Notes under the pieces: generated by a model | Databases searched by the model: none | Told to the model about the DNA's origin: nothing | What the model saw: the letters and a program-made list of their open reading frames with translations, nothing else | Translations under genes and position numbers: made by a program | Shown here: positions 24,087-35,300 of the stretch, piece after piece | Position numbering within the stretch: the first letter of the stretch is position 1 | How the letters are laid out: the number at the start of each line of letters is the position of its first letter | From: Candidatus Termititenax persephonae | GTDB taxonomy: Bacteria > Margulisbacteria > Termititenacia > Termititenacales > Termititenacaceae | Reading direction: 5' to 3' | Length of the DNA: 41,785 nt | Assembly (NCBI GenBank): GCA_003864475.1 | Contig: BGZO01000011.1 | Location: 1 to 41,785, forward strand

Positions 24087-27000
24087 TGGGTACAATGTGG
24101 CACAATAAAAATTATGCCGTGTCCAGAGAAAATCCCAGACTAGGAACGGCTCCGGGCTGGCCGCCCAAAGGTCAGCCGCCTTACGGTTTGCTGGCAATCG
24201 GCGCGGCGGGCTTGGGCTTAGCTATGACAGGCTGCCGAGAAGACCATGCTCCTCAAGGGAATATCAAAGTAAAAGAAGAAATAGAAAATATTCCCCCGTA
24301 TACCTATAGTGACCCAGACACTCCGCCGGATATCCTGTCCAAAGTTTTGGCAACCGAGACGGATTACCAATGGGGGGAAGGAACTGTTCCGACCGTCTAT
24401 CAAAAATTTCTCTATGGCTTGCGCGGTTTTTGGCGGAATAGCTGGCTGGACGATTCTCGCCGCAACGGTCTCTTGCGCCGCACCAAGTACACCCAGGGGA
24501 GTCAGCCAGCCATGGACGTTTATTTTGTCCGCCAGACCGTGGACGATAAGTATGCTCCCGACAACCCGACCCGGCGCACTTATCTGAGCGACCTGATTGT
24601 TTCGGAGAGCGTATATTGGCTGCGTACCGCCGCTGGCATTCATTATGCCGGGGTATCCGTACGGGAAAGCCAAGATTTATTTAACAAAATGTTGACCGGT
24701 TTTGGTCTGATGGCTGATTTGGATGACAAAGGCGCTTTCCCGGCTTGGCGCGTACGCGCTGTCTATGATTCAGACACGGCAAATGGTCTGGCGCTAAAAG
24801 AGTTAGTCTTGGACGATTCCGACCCCGAACTGGACGCATCTAATTCCGCTTCCGATGCCGACCATGACTTGGTACGCGCTCTACTGGCGGCGGTGGACAA
24901 TGTACGGCGCGGATACTGGACAGAGGATGCAACTACCAAGGTCGAATGGCGCGGCCAGAAATATACCTATGCGGAGTTGCTGGATTTGCTGATTCCGGCT
25001 TTAAAGAAAGAATATATTCTTTTGCCAGGCAGTAAGGATATTTATATTATGAAGCCTTCGGAAGATGATTATGAGGCGACCGAGACAGAAAAAGATGTCC
25101 GCTTGGACTATCTCTCGCCCGGCACCTGTTTTGCCATCGCCGAACACTTAAAAAATAAAAGCCCTGCGGAAAATTCTTTGGGAGAGTGGTGGGCAGACCG
25201 CGGCCAGGACAGTATGAAAATTTATCTAGCCTGCTTGGACGCTCATGGTTATGTGCCGGAAAAATCTTGGGTTACTTATACAGACGACGGACAAATTAAG
25301 ATAGAAGCCAATGGCCGACAGGGCTACGACGGCATCCGGGCGCCGGAACGTATTGCCGACGGCTTGCGTTATCCCCAATACTTTACGCTGGATGATGGTC
25401 AAAGGCAGATTCTTCAGAATTATTTAGCCCGTTACTCCGAAGGCTATACCGTGCCTCAACAGGACGCGGCGGCTTATTTGCCTTTGGCCGTGCAGCTGGG
25501 GGAAACGGCGGCGGCGCAGACGATAGCCAAAAAAGCGGCGGAAGGCATGTCCCGGCAAAGTGTTTATGGGGATTCCGCTTCTTATTTTGAAACAGCATAT
25601 ATTGCGGCGACGCTGATTAATACCTTGTATCCCTACAATCCTCAGGCGGTTTATCGGGGAAAGATTAATGAGTCTGCGCCGCAGGAGCTGGTCAAGCTTG
25701 GGCTGCCCGGCAAATATTATTTGGAGAGCGGCGGTTATGGTCTGGTTTTCAATAATAAGACGGATGATGTGGCGGGCTATCATTTCAATGACTTTCTGCC
25801 CACGGGTTGGCAGCTCTTGACCTCCGAGGCGGTGGCTTATGATTTGGATATATCCTTGTACTACTATAATCATCCCGAGCAACATCCTGATAGGCAGACT
25901 AAACCGCCGAAAACGAGTAAAAAAGTGCAGGAAGAGATGGAACAGCGAATCTCCGCTTTGGTACGGACGCTGATTATGGCGACCGCGCAAAACCATTATG
26001 AGACGGATACTTACACGCGCCAAATGCCTTGGGCGATTATGACCAACGGTCAGGAATATCGGGTTGTCCAGCAGCCGGGTTTTGACGGTTTTGGCAATGC
26101 CACCGCGTCCGATGCGGATTTAAAAATATTGGCTCGCTTGATTAAAGTTAAGGACTTTAAATTATTTAAAGAAACGGAATTAGATTTTATGATTTCTCAA
26201 CTGGCCTTGGATTTTATTCAACAAGACACGGTGTCCTATCGAGATTCTGACGGGACTCCGCGTCGTTTTATGAATTCTGGAGCTTACCGCTCGGCGGCGG
26301 AGGATTTAAATACTGGAGAGATTTTGCATGAATTTCACACATCTTACTATGACCAATATGACTTGCAATTGGTTTCAGAATATTTTCGCCGTCCGCGGCC
26401 CCAAGATTCTAACTTTAAGGTTGGCGACGATTATTTGGAGCAGTCTTTTGCCATGCTGGCGGAAGATTCCAAGAGACTGCTGGAGCAGATTAAAGAAGTT
26501 TTTAGGTTTAACGAAAATTATCAAAACTTTCCCGATAAACTCTATCTGTGTGTTTCGGAAAGAGGCCTGCGGATTTTGAAAGTTTTGGATATAGAAATCC
26601 CGCCCGGCAACGACCCGGACAAACCAGAGTATAGACAAAAAGGCGGCGGCGGGGCTGACGATGACGGGGATGGTGTGCTGAATAAATATGATCAAGGTAG
26701 TCCAGCTTACTATTTAAAAGGCGGCGAAGGCTATAAACAAGAGGAAGCTATTATGGAATGGTGGCAGTATGATGCGCAAAAGGGAGAAATGGTTTTGGCT
26801 GCTTCCAGCACAAGTATTCAGGATTACCTGGATTTTTATCGCTATTATCAATCTGCCCCAGACCAGTATCAGATAGCTATCCGGCGCTTGGCTCTTAGCG
26901 GCGAGGATACGCCCCAGGGAGATTTGCGCAAACTGCTGGAACAAGACAGGGATGACGATGACTATTACCGCTATTATTTGACCGCCATGTACGAGGCCAG

Positions 27001-29320
27001 GCGGGAGCAAGGCGAGCGCACAGATTTTTACAGCACGTCTCGGCGGTATAGTTTGGACAATACTCTTTATCAGCATGATGGCTGGGAAATGTTTGATGTT
27101 GTTAGAAAAGCGTTTCCGTGGTTTCCTGGCTCCTCGCTACAGAATACGTTTTATCCAAATAAAGGCCGCCGTAAGGATGCGTCCAGTCCGCTGGTCATAA
27201 ACAATATGCATAATGCCGGCAATGCCAATAACCCTCTGGATATGTATAATATTCTTCAGCCAGAAACACCGGGCTGGAGATTAGACAGCAGCTTGACGGT
27301 AAATTCGGCTCTCAACTCGGCCATCCTTTTTTCTAGCAGTGATGACACGATTCTTAAATCTTTGGGTTTGTACCGCCGCGTGTTGTATTTGACCATGCTG
27401 GATAATAGTTTATTGCTTGGCCCGGACACTTTGATTAACCTTGCCCCCAAAACCAAACTGGATGGCGAGTTGGCGCGGCTTTCCAAGGAAACTCCCGGTT
27501 CGGTCTATATCGTGCAGGGTTTTGTGGACATTCTGACCAAGCGCGGCTACAGCGAAAGCAGGATTGTGGAGGAGCTTAATCAGTTGCTCTCCGCCGCGTT
27601 GCGCGCCAGGGCTGACCGGGGAGACTCCAAGGAAGATGTGCAGGCAAACTTAGTGGTGCGTGCGCTGTATTTTCAGAAGTTATTATTATGGGATTTTCTT
27701 TCCATGTCCGACTGCCAAGAGTTAGAGGCGCTGGCGGCAGAACTGGGCTGGGTATACCCGATAGACAAAACCACTGGTCAGCCAGCCACGCCGCAAACCC
27801 CGCCGGAGAATGTTCTCGAGGTGGGTATTTTCAATCGTTTGAAAAATCCGCCGACCAATGAGCGCGACCCGCGCCGCCTGGTCTTGGACTGGGAAGGCCG
27901 ACATTTGGACACCCAAGCCAAAGACGCTACTGGCGAATATGTTTTGACCCCGCGCAGCCTAGAGGATAGAGGGTCGCCCTGGGTTAGACTGCCCCAGCGG
28001 CTCAAAAATGTGCTGATAACGGATATCATCAATAGGGACATCAACATTATTTTGGCTAAATACCCGCTGGACAAGCAAAATGACGAAGCCACCAGACGTG
28101 CTTTGATAGATGAACTGACTAAATATCTGGAAAAAGACTTGCCCAAGGAATATCATTTACAGGGTATAGTCCCCATTTTATTCTTAGACGGCGGATATGC
28201 TGAAAATGGTCGTCCCCAGCCAATACCCGTGCATGAAGAAGTGCGCCTCCATTTTATAGAAAAATATTCTGGCGAGGTAAACGTCAAGAAGCAAAAGATT
28301 TATGAAACGGATTATGACGGCCTCGTCTCCCCGGTGGATAATTCGCTGAATATTTCCCAAGACGCTCGACAAGCCAGCCGAGAAGCTTTTATAAAAGCTT
28401 ATCGTAATTATTTTGGCCTGCTTTTTAATGGCGCCAAACAAATGCTGTACAGGGAAGCGGAAGAAAAAGTCCAAGCCTGTGCGGATGCTTATAATAACGG
28501 AGAACCCCCGGATTTTGCCGCCGCCAACACAAGCATTTTGAGTCTGCTCCAGATGCTTGACGTTGTGAAACTCCTGCCGCGACCGAAGATTTCTGGGGAA
28601 ATCCCGGCCATGTCCACTGACTTGACTCAAGCGATTAAAAATATCTATGCGCCAGAGTTTTATTTTGACCGCTACTCTTATGAATATATGAGCGCTTTGG
28701 CGGATATTTTGAATAATCTGTACTGGCTGGGGTACAACATGAACAGGTTTCCGGTCGGGACGGCAGGCGCGGACGGTAAACCTTTAAGCCCAGAAAACAA
28801 AGCTTTTTACGAGCAGTTAATGCAGATGGCCACGGACTTGGCCGCGGAATATAAAGGTTTCAATGCCACGGGCTGGAGCGCTTATTACAAACTCCATGGC
28901 GCGATTTACCGCATCGAGCTACAGGAACGTATCCGGTCTACCGATCCCCAATATATTAATTTACAAACAGAGGTTGATGAACTACGCCGCCGCCAGCAAA
29001 ATGCCCTGAAACTGGGTCAGCGAGAGGAATACGCTTATTATCGCGCGACGGAAGCGTTCTTATGCGTAATGTTCCGTAACTTAGTAGCCCCTGTAACCAT
29101 ACGGAATGATGCTGGAAATATTGTAGAGCTTTCTACGAGGGAAATTTTTACAGAGATTATCAATGATTCTATAGTTAAACAGTATGAATATATCAAGCAC
29201 ATAGTGGGTAATATGCAAGAAGATTTGAATATTTTTGTTGAGCCTAAAGAACCAGAAACACCGAGTTTGATAGAGGGACAAGACCCGGTGATGGAAGCTT
29301 TGAAAAAATTGCTGAATTAA
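24086..29320 (+). CDS. giant lipoprotein with two GH8 (BcsZ-like) glycoside hydrolase domains
   Basis: A 1744-residue lipoprotein; lipobox MTGC with Cys50 after an unusually long proline-rich N-terminus. Domain 1 (about 100-520) follows the GH8 order: IVSESVYWLR with the acid candidate Glu174, the signature SNSASDADHDL (252-262; BcsZ has SNSASDGD), LDYLSPGTCFAIAEHL, GYVPEKSWVTYTDDG and GYDGIRAPERI with the base candidate Asp415. Domain 2 (about 530-1080) repeats it: LLTSEAVAYDL (Glu581), NATASDADLKILARLI (671-686), FHTSYYDQYDLQLVSEYF and HDGWEMFDVV (Asp998). A calcium-loop-like DDDGDGVLNKYD (858-869) sits within domain 2. The remainder (1080-1744) is helical and unknown. GH8 enzymes cut beta-1,4-glucans, chitosan or xylan; the substrate here is unknown. 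I prefer ATG 24086 over GTG 24083. Confidence 0.78.
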   Translation: MGTMWHNKNYAVSRENPRLGTAPGWPPKGQPPYGLLAIGAAGLGLAMTGCREDHAPQGNIKVKEEIENIPPYTYSDPDTPPDILSKVLATETDYQWGEGTVPTVYQKFLYGLRGFWRNSWLDDSRRNGLLRRTKYTQGSQPAMDVYFVRQTVDDKYAPDNPTRRTYLSDLIVSESVYWLRTAAGIHYAGVSVRESQDLFNKMLTGFGLMADLDDKGAFPAWRVRAVYDSDTANGLALKELVLDDSDPELDASNSASDADHDLVRALLAAVDNVRRGYWTEDATTKVEWRGQKYTYAELLDLLIPALKKEYILLPGSKDIYIMKPSEDDYEATETEKDVRLDYLSPGTCFAIAEHLKNKSPAENSLGEWWADRGQDSMKIYLACLDAHGYVPEKSWVTYTDDGQIKIEANGRQGYDGIRAPERIADGLRYPQYFTLDDGQRQILQNYLARYSEGYTVPQQDAAAYLPLAVQLGETAAAQTIAKKAAEGMSRQSVYGDSASYFETAYIAATLINTLYPYNPQAVYRGKINESAPQELVKLGLPGKYYLESGGYGLVFNNKTDDVAGYHFNDFLPTGWQLLTSEAVAYDLDISLYYYNHPEQHPDRQTKPPKTSKKVQEEMEQRISALVRTLIMATAQNHYETDTYTRQMPWAIMTNGQEYRVVQQPGFDGFGNATASDADLKILARLIKVKDFKLFKETELDFMISQLALDFIQQDTVSYRDSDGTPRRFMNSGAYRSAAEDLNTGEILHEFHTSYYDQYDLQLVSEYFRRPRPQDSNFKVGDDYLEQSFAMLAEDSKRLLEQIKEVFRFNENYQNFPDKLYLCVSERGLRILKVLDIEIPPGNDPDKPEYRQKGGGGADDDGDGVLNKYDQGSPAYYLKGGEGYKQEEAIMEWWQYDAQKGEMVLAASSTSIQDYLDFYRYYQSAPDQYQIAIRRLALSGEDTPQGDLRKLLEQDRDDDDYYRYYLTAMYEARREQGERTDFYSTSRRYSLDNTLYQHDGWEMFDVVRKAFPWFPGSSLQNTFYPNKGRRKDASSPLVINNMHNAGNANNPLDMYNILQPETPGWRLDSSLTVNSALNSAILFSSSDDTILKSLGLYRRVLYLTMLDNSLLLGPDTLINLAPKTKLDGELARLSKETPGSVYIVQGFVDILTKRGYSESRIVEELNQLLSAALRARADRGDSKEDVQANLVVRALYFQKLLLWDFLSMSDCQELEALAAELGWVYPIDKTTGQPATPQTPPENVLEVGIFNRLKNPPTNERDPRRLVLDWEGRHLDTQAKDATGEYVLTPRSLEDRGSPWVRLPQRLKNVLITDIINRDINIILAKYPLDKQNDEATRRALIDELTKYLEKDLPKEYHLQGIVPILFLDGGYAENGRPQPIPVHEEVRLHFIEKYSGEVNVKKQKIYETDYDGLVSPVDNSLNISQDARQASREAFIKAYRNYFGLLFNGAKQMLYREAEEKVQACADAYNNGEPPDFAAANTSILSLLQMLDVVKLLPRPKISGEIPAMSTDLTQAIKNIYAPEFYFDRYSYEYMSALADILNNLYWLGYNMNRFPVGTAGADGKPLSPENKAFYEQLMQMATDLAAEYKGFNATGWSAYYKLHGAIYRIELQERIRSTDPQYINLQTEVDELRRRQQNALKLGQREEYAYYRATEAFLCVMFRNLVAPVTIRNDAGNIVELSTREIFTEIINDSIVKQYEYIKHIVGNMQEDLNIFVEPKEPETPSLIEGQDPVMEALKKLLN
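28863..28989 (+). repeat. source copy of a 127-bp exact inverted repeat
   Basis: This stretch inside the GH8 lipoprotein gene reappears, exactly and in reverse complement, at 41659-41785. It stays in frame with the lipoprotein on both sides, so this is the genuine copy. Confidence 0.97.
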
Positions 29321-29338
29321 GAAAGCAGGTGAGTCGCA

Positions 29339-32300
29339 ATGTCTAGCATAGGTGAAAGACGAATAAACTGGGCAGCTGGGGTAGAGAACGGAACGGCTAC
29401 TCTCAAAATAGACGGTAATTTGGATGAAAAACCATATACCGCTTTGGATGCAGGACGTTCTATGTCTATAAACCAACATGATTACGATGCCCTGCTTCAA
29501 GCTTTTTTTGATGAGGTAGCCTATGTTGAGCGGAACGGCACAAGTGCTGCGCAGAAAGCAATAATGTTGTCTAGCTTGAAGGCCAAGCTGACATCTATGA
29601 CACAAAAAGATTCCAACTACGAAATCGAGCAAGTTCGTTCAATGGCTTACGCTAGAGTTTCTTTGACTATTGCCGTTGCTTCGGCTTATGAAAATGAGGG
29701 TAAAAGTTCTATAGCGCAAGATTACTATGATATGGCAAAGCGGCTATTACTTGCCTTGAATGAATCTGACGGACGGTCGGAAAAAAACCTGAATGAGTTG
29801 TATGGTACCTATTCTATGAAAGAAAATCTTACTACTACAGGAAACGGTGTTAATCCTAATAATGGAGCCAGTTCATTTGCCTTATTTAATCATACTAGAG
29901 ACCAGCAACTTTGGTTTTTATCAATGGCGTTGCAGTTAGTCGAAGAGGGGCGAATAACCGAAGGAGATGCCAAAAAAATAAGCGACATTTTGAGTGGTTT
30001 GGCAACTACTGCCAAGAACATTCGAGATGAATTGTTGAGCAAAGGCATTTATAGAATAGATAACGGAAAATACACTATGTTTGTTGAAAAAAAACAAAAC
30101 TACGATGATATGGTCGAAGCAGAAGACTTTTACAATTTAGCCGCCGCGTATTTTCAATGCAGGTCAAACCTTACAACTGGTGAAAGTAAATATGGGCAAC
30201 TCTATGAACAGATATGTAAAGCTAAAAAAGAAACGGTTGTTATGAATAAGAAAGAGATGGCAGAGGTAGTGTCAGAAGATTATGATTACGGTTCAATGAT
30301 TTATTTGCTGAAAATGCAAGTATTGAGCGATGCCTTTAATCTAAATCCCACAACTTACCTTGATGCTGTTGGAACAATTATTGATAAGTTCAATTTCGGG
30401 TTGACAACCGGGACAACAGGGTATCAGATGCCAACCCAAGCGGATTTTCAAGACATTTTGAGTAAAATCAAGGATCGTGTTAAGGAGCCAGTCGGAAGAA
30501 GAGGAGAAATTAGAAATCTTTCTAATAAGCAACTTGAATACAACACTTACGTGCAGGCTTATTACTTAAATCTGGCTTATCGACAGACGCTCGGTGATTA
30601 TACCGCCCTAGAAGAGCTTACCGGGAAAAGTGGAGATTTTTATAATCGAGACGGCTCGTCCAATGAAACAAACTGCTCATTGGCGACGCGTTTGCTAAAT
30701 AAAGAAAGTTCATCTTTCCAGCGTACTTTAGCTTTTGCCAGACGCGGTATCGCGACAATGAAAGTCGATATTGGCGGAATGAATGCTGGGTCAGCTAACC
30801 TTGGTTCTCCCAATTTAGTTGCCACCACGCCAGCGGAACGCCAGCAGGAATATTTTACGCGGGCCAAGGAATTAGCTTTACAGGCGGAAGAGGCACGCCG
30901 CGCGGGAAATCAGGGTGATTATGCCGCCAAATTGAGGACAAGAATCGCGCTAGATAATAGTGTTATCAATGAACTCAATAACACAGGGATAGCTAGACCA
31001 GCGTCCTACAATACGGGCAATAATTTATTTGCCCAGAATGTGCATTGTGATTTGGCGGAAGCTTATATTAGTTTAAGAAATGAAAATGATGCCAAAACTG
31101 AATACCAAACACTGAAAAAAGACTATCTCAACTTGCATAATTTACTTGACCCTACATCTGAAACTTATTATGTCAAACTCAGGAGTAGTTTCTCCAGCAT
31201 CGAACTCCGCTTCCTCTTCCTCGCCGCGCAGTTGGAGGATGATGAAAGTGTCCGCAAGAAGATTTTGGAAAGAATCAAGTCCTACTGCTCCCCGCCACAG
31301 GAAAAACCGGAGGATTTGCTGTCCGGCAAATTCCTCTACAACCGCCAGACTACGCGCAATTACTGGGAAGCTGTGGCCATGCTGGCGGAGCATGATGCCA
31401 AATATGCCGGAGAGATTAAAACAGAATTGGCTAGAGCAAAAACTAATAATGTTACCGATGTTTTTTATATCCAGCGGCTCTACAATAGAGTTTACTTCCT
31501 TGATGTTTTAAAAAGGCTGAAAGAATACAAAAAACAGGGCGAATGGACTGCGGCTATAAAATTGCTCGACAGTGATGGCACCGATGGTGTCGATAATGTC
31601 CAAAACACTTTGCTTGAATCCGACCAGCTGGCCGAGCTGTATTTCCAACGCGCCGAGTTTGAAAACCTGCGTTATGTTTATTCTCCGGCGCAGACCAAAC
31701 CAACAATGCTAGAGGACGGCCTGCCTGCCACGGTTACGGTTAATGGACATAAGATAACCATACCCGACACGCCGGCGAACCGTCAGCGGCTGATGTATAT
31801 CCGCCTAGCGCGTCTGGCCTCTGACCAAGAAAGAGACTATGCGGAAATTTTGAAACTAACTCAAGTTTTTGTGCAATGGGATTCGGACAATAAAAAATTG
31901 ACCTGTAATTTGCCGGGCGAATATACGGTCAAGGAATCTCCTGACAAGAAAAAAAGTCCAGAGCAGTACAATGCCGAATTCTGCGATGCCATGGTCTGCG
32001 CCTATTTCGAGGCCCTGAATTATCTGCGCGACAATAATCGTGCCGTGCTTTCCAGTAACAATGTCCCGCAGACTTTGGCGGAGATTAAGACGGCGTTTGC
32101 TTCTTATGAGGGCTGGCAGACCGCGCCGAGTAAATTGAATGAGGAGTTGGGAAAACTTACGCTGACCACTATTCAGGACGCGGAAGAGAAAGTCTGGTCA
32201 GATGCCAGGCTGCGCATACTCTCGCTGTACGCCGGGCTTAATGATGACACGGCGGTTTATGAGAATATCAGCGCCAAGTATTTGGGCTATAACAATGTTA

Positions 32301-35300
32301 AGAAAGCGACCAACGGTAATTATGCCTACAGTTCGCCGACGGCGCGCGCCTACTGGGAGGCTCTCCGTGGGCGGCTCGGCGTGCTGGCCAAAAATTCAGA
32401 AAACAATCTGGCAGGAATCAATGGTGTTTTTGATTTAATTGCCACGGAATATAATAATAAAAAAGAGGCTTCGTCTCTGGCTGATATTGCCTACATCCGC
32501 GACCTCTATGCCTATGCCTTGGCGGCGCAATGCTCTGCCGTGCTGTCTCAGTCGACGCTGACTACCGAAGAGTGCAGGACATTAGCCGCAAAAATTGCCG
32601 AGTTGGAAACATTGTATGGGACGATTGCCGCTGATTACGAAAAACGCGGCTGGACGAAAGAAATTGCCGAGCAGCGGGCGGGGCTGATTGATTTGCAGAC
32701 ACGCGCGGCCATGCTGTCCGACACTCTGGACCAGAAGCCGCAACAGGCAATTGATAATTTAAAAACGGTTTACGCTAAGTTTGGTTTGGGTGATGCGTCC
32801 AGCCCGGCAGACAAACTCTGCGCCGACATTATCCGCGGCAATGTCGAGGCCTTGCTTGCCGCGCATAGACAAAAAAATATCTCCCAGCCACGCCTGACTT
32901 TGCCGGACTGGCTCAAGGCTTATTCCGCAGTTGGTTTGACGGCAGATAGTTATGAAAAACTGTCCCAAGGTTATGAAAAACGTTTGCATATTTCTTTCCT
33001 GCTCAATCAAGCCAAGCTGGGCAATGAGCAGGCGGCCAAAACTTTGCAGGCTTTGCTGACGGACAGTCGCGCCGCCAAGACCACTGACGAGGTGGGCAAG
33101 GATTTCTTCGCCATAATCCAGCCGCGCTTGGATTTGGATGCGGCGTGGAATTCTCTGGACGCTGAGTATCATGGTTATTTGCCGCAAGGCATTAAAGCCG
33201 AGACCATTGCCCAGAGCTATCTCCGCTCTCAGTCCGCCAAGACGCAAGCTGAGGCAGAGGATTTGCTCCGTCTGGCTTGGTCGCAGGGCGATAATCCGCA
33301 GGCTGCCATTGACGGCGCGACGGTCGGCAACGTGTCTGTACCCGGCTATGCCGCCATAGCTAGGTCGATGAATCTTAACGACCCGCGGGCGCGCGGCGCG
33401 GTGGATAATCTGATTTCGCTTTACGGCTACCACCCGCTGACGCGTGATGCCGAGAAGAATAAAGGCCAATTAGCCGCCTTGGTCGAGAGCCTAGAAAAAG
33501 TTCAGTCCAACGACCCGCCTGACCCAGAATTCGCCCAAGAATTGTACGTCAAAGCCCTGCTGGCGCAGAGCGAGGGTTATTATCGGCAGGGTGAGATGGC
33601 AAAAATGGCGGCCATGCTGGACAGCGTGCAAAGGCTTTTGTCCGGCGAAGTTAGCAACGAGGAAAAAACCGAACAGTATTACGCTTACTGCGAACAGCGC
33701 ATCCGCCTGTTCCTGAAGCAGGCGCAGAATAGTGGCCGGGCGGCGGCGGATATTGCCAAGGGTTTGGCGGGTTTACGTGAAGAATTTAATTTAATCAGTC
33801 CCGCCAATCTGCCGACCAGCTTGACCGAGAAATTATTGGATTCCTTTATTACAGTTAATAAGCCGGGAGAAGAGACTGCCGTTATCGTGCCGAATCTGGG
33901 CAAAGAGGTAAACGATTGTTTTAAGGATTTTGGCGAGGACTTGGCCAAAGACCTGGCCGCCTGCCGTAAATATCTGCTGGAGACCTGCCAGACCAATTAT
34001 CAACGCCAATTGTTTATCGGCATCTTGAGCAATCTCGCCAATCTGACCGCGGGCAAGACGATTGACACCGAGACTGCCGCCAAGCTCGTCGAACACGGCG
34101 ACGCTGACCATTATGAACAGTTGGTGGAAGGGCTGTTGTTTGATGACAAATATCTGCCGACCGAGCAGGCGCGGAAATTTCTGGGCTCCAAATTTGCGGC
34201 GGAAGTTGTCAAGCCGCGTCTGCGTCTGGGCATGGCATGGCTCGGCGTATCTGGCTCTGACAAGGAGTCGATTGACCACGAGATTAAGCCCGGCTGGCTG
34301 GCGGTGGCCAAGGCCGTAGTTGAGGACATTGATGCTTTGGTCAAGGACAATGCGGTGGCACGTACAGAACTGCGGGAAGTGGATGATTTGCGTTACTTCG
34401 CGTTGATTAAGAGCGGCGAGGCGGAGCAGATTAAGAAGGCTTTGGACTATTATCTCGCGCAGGCTTCCACTGCCAATACCCAATCTCTGATAGCGAGCGC
34501 GTATGCCTACGATTTGCGCGAATATGCCCAGGCGTTAGAGTACATCGCTAGTATTGACCAAGGCATCCTAACTGGCGCGTCGCTCAACCCGGTTCTTTTC
34601 TCGATAGCGATGGACTGCTGGAGCAAGCAAGAGCCTAGAAAAGCGATACCCCAAGATATAGTGCAAAACTACATTGCCGCCACCACAACTCAGCCGGGAC
34701 TTTACGCCAGCGACAGAGAAAAATACGCGCTGGCCAATATTATCTGCTCCTATGTCGACCAGCAGTTAAAAAATTATGATACGGAAAGCCTCTCTTGGCT
34801 GGACAACATTATCCTGCCCTCGACAGAACACTCGCCGCAGGGACGCAGATATGTCGAGGAGCGGATAAACTTACTGCAGGCCAGGTCGGCCATGGCGCAG
34901 CGCAATTATGCGGCGGCGCGCGCGGCGCTGGAAGAGCTGCTGGCAAGATTGGCAGATGTCCAGGATGTGCTTCAGCCGCATCCCTTTACTTATCTCTACA
35001 ATGATGTGCTGCGGCAACTGGCCACCATCGCCGAGGTGCAGGGCGATTACGACTCCGCGCTGGGATTCTTGAACAATGTTACTTATAAAAGCACTGATGC
35101 CAAGGAAGTAACGCAGTTGGGGTTCTATGACAAGTTGCAGAGAGCCGGGGTTCTGTATGCCAACGGTACTGCGGCTGATTGCGCCTTGGCGCGGACGTTA
35201 CTGAACGAAGTGCTGAATAATAATAAATCCCTGCCGCCGGAAGACCAATGCCTAGTTTATTTCAAGCTGTTGGACATTGCCTTCGCGGACAAAGAGCAGG

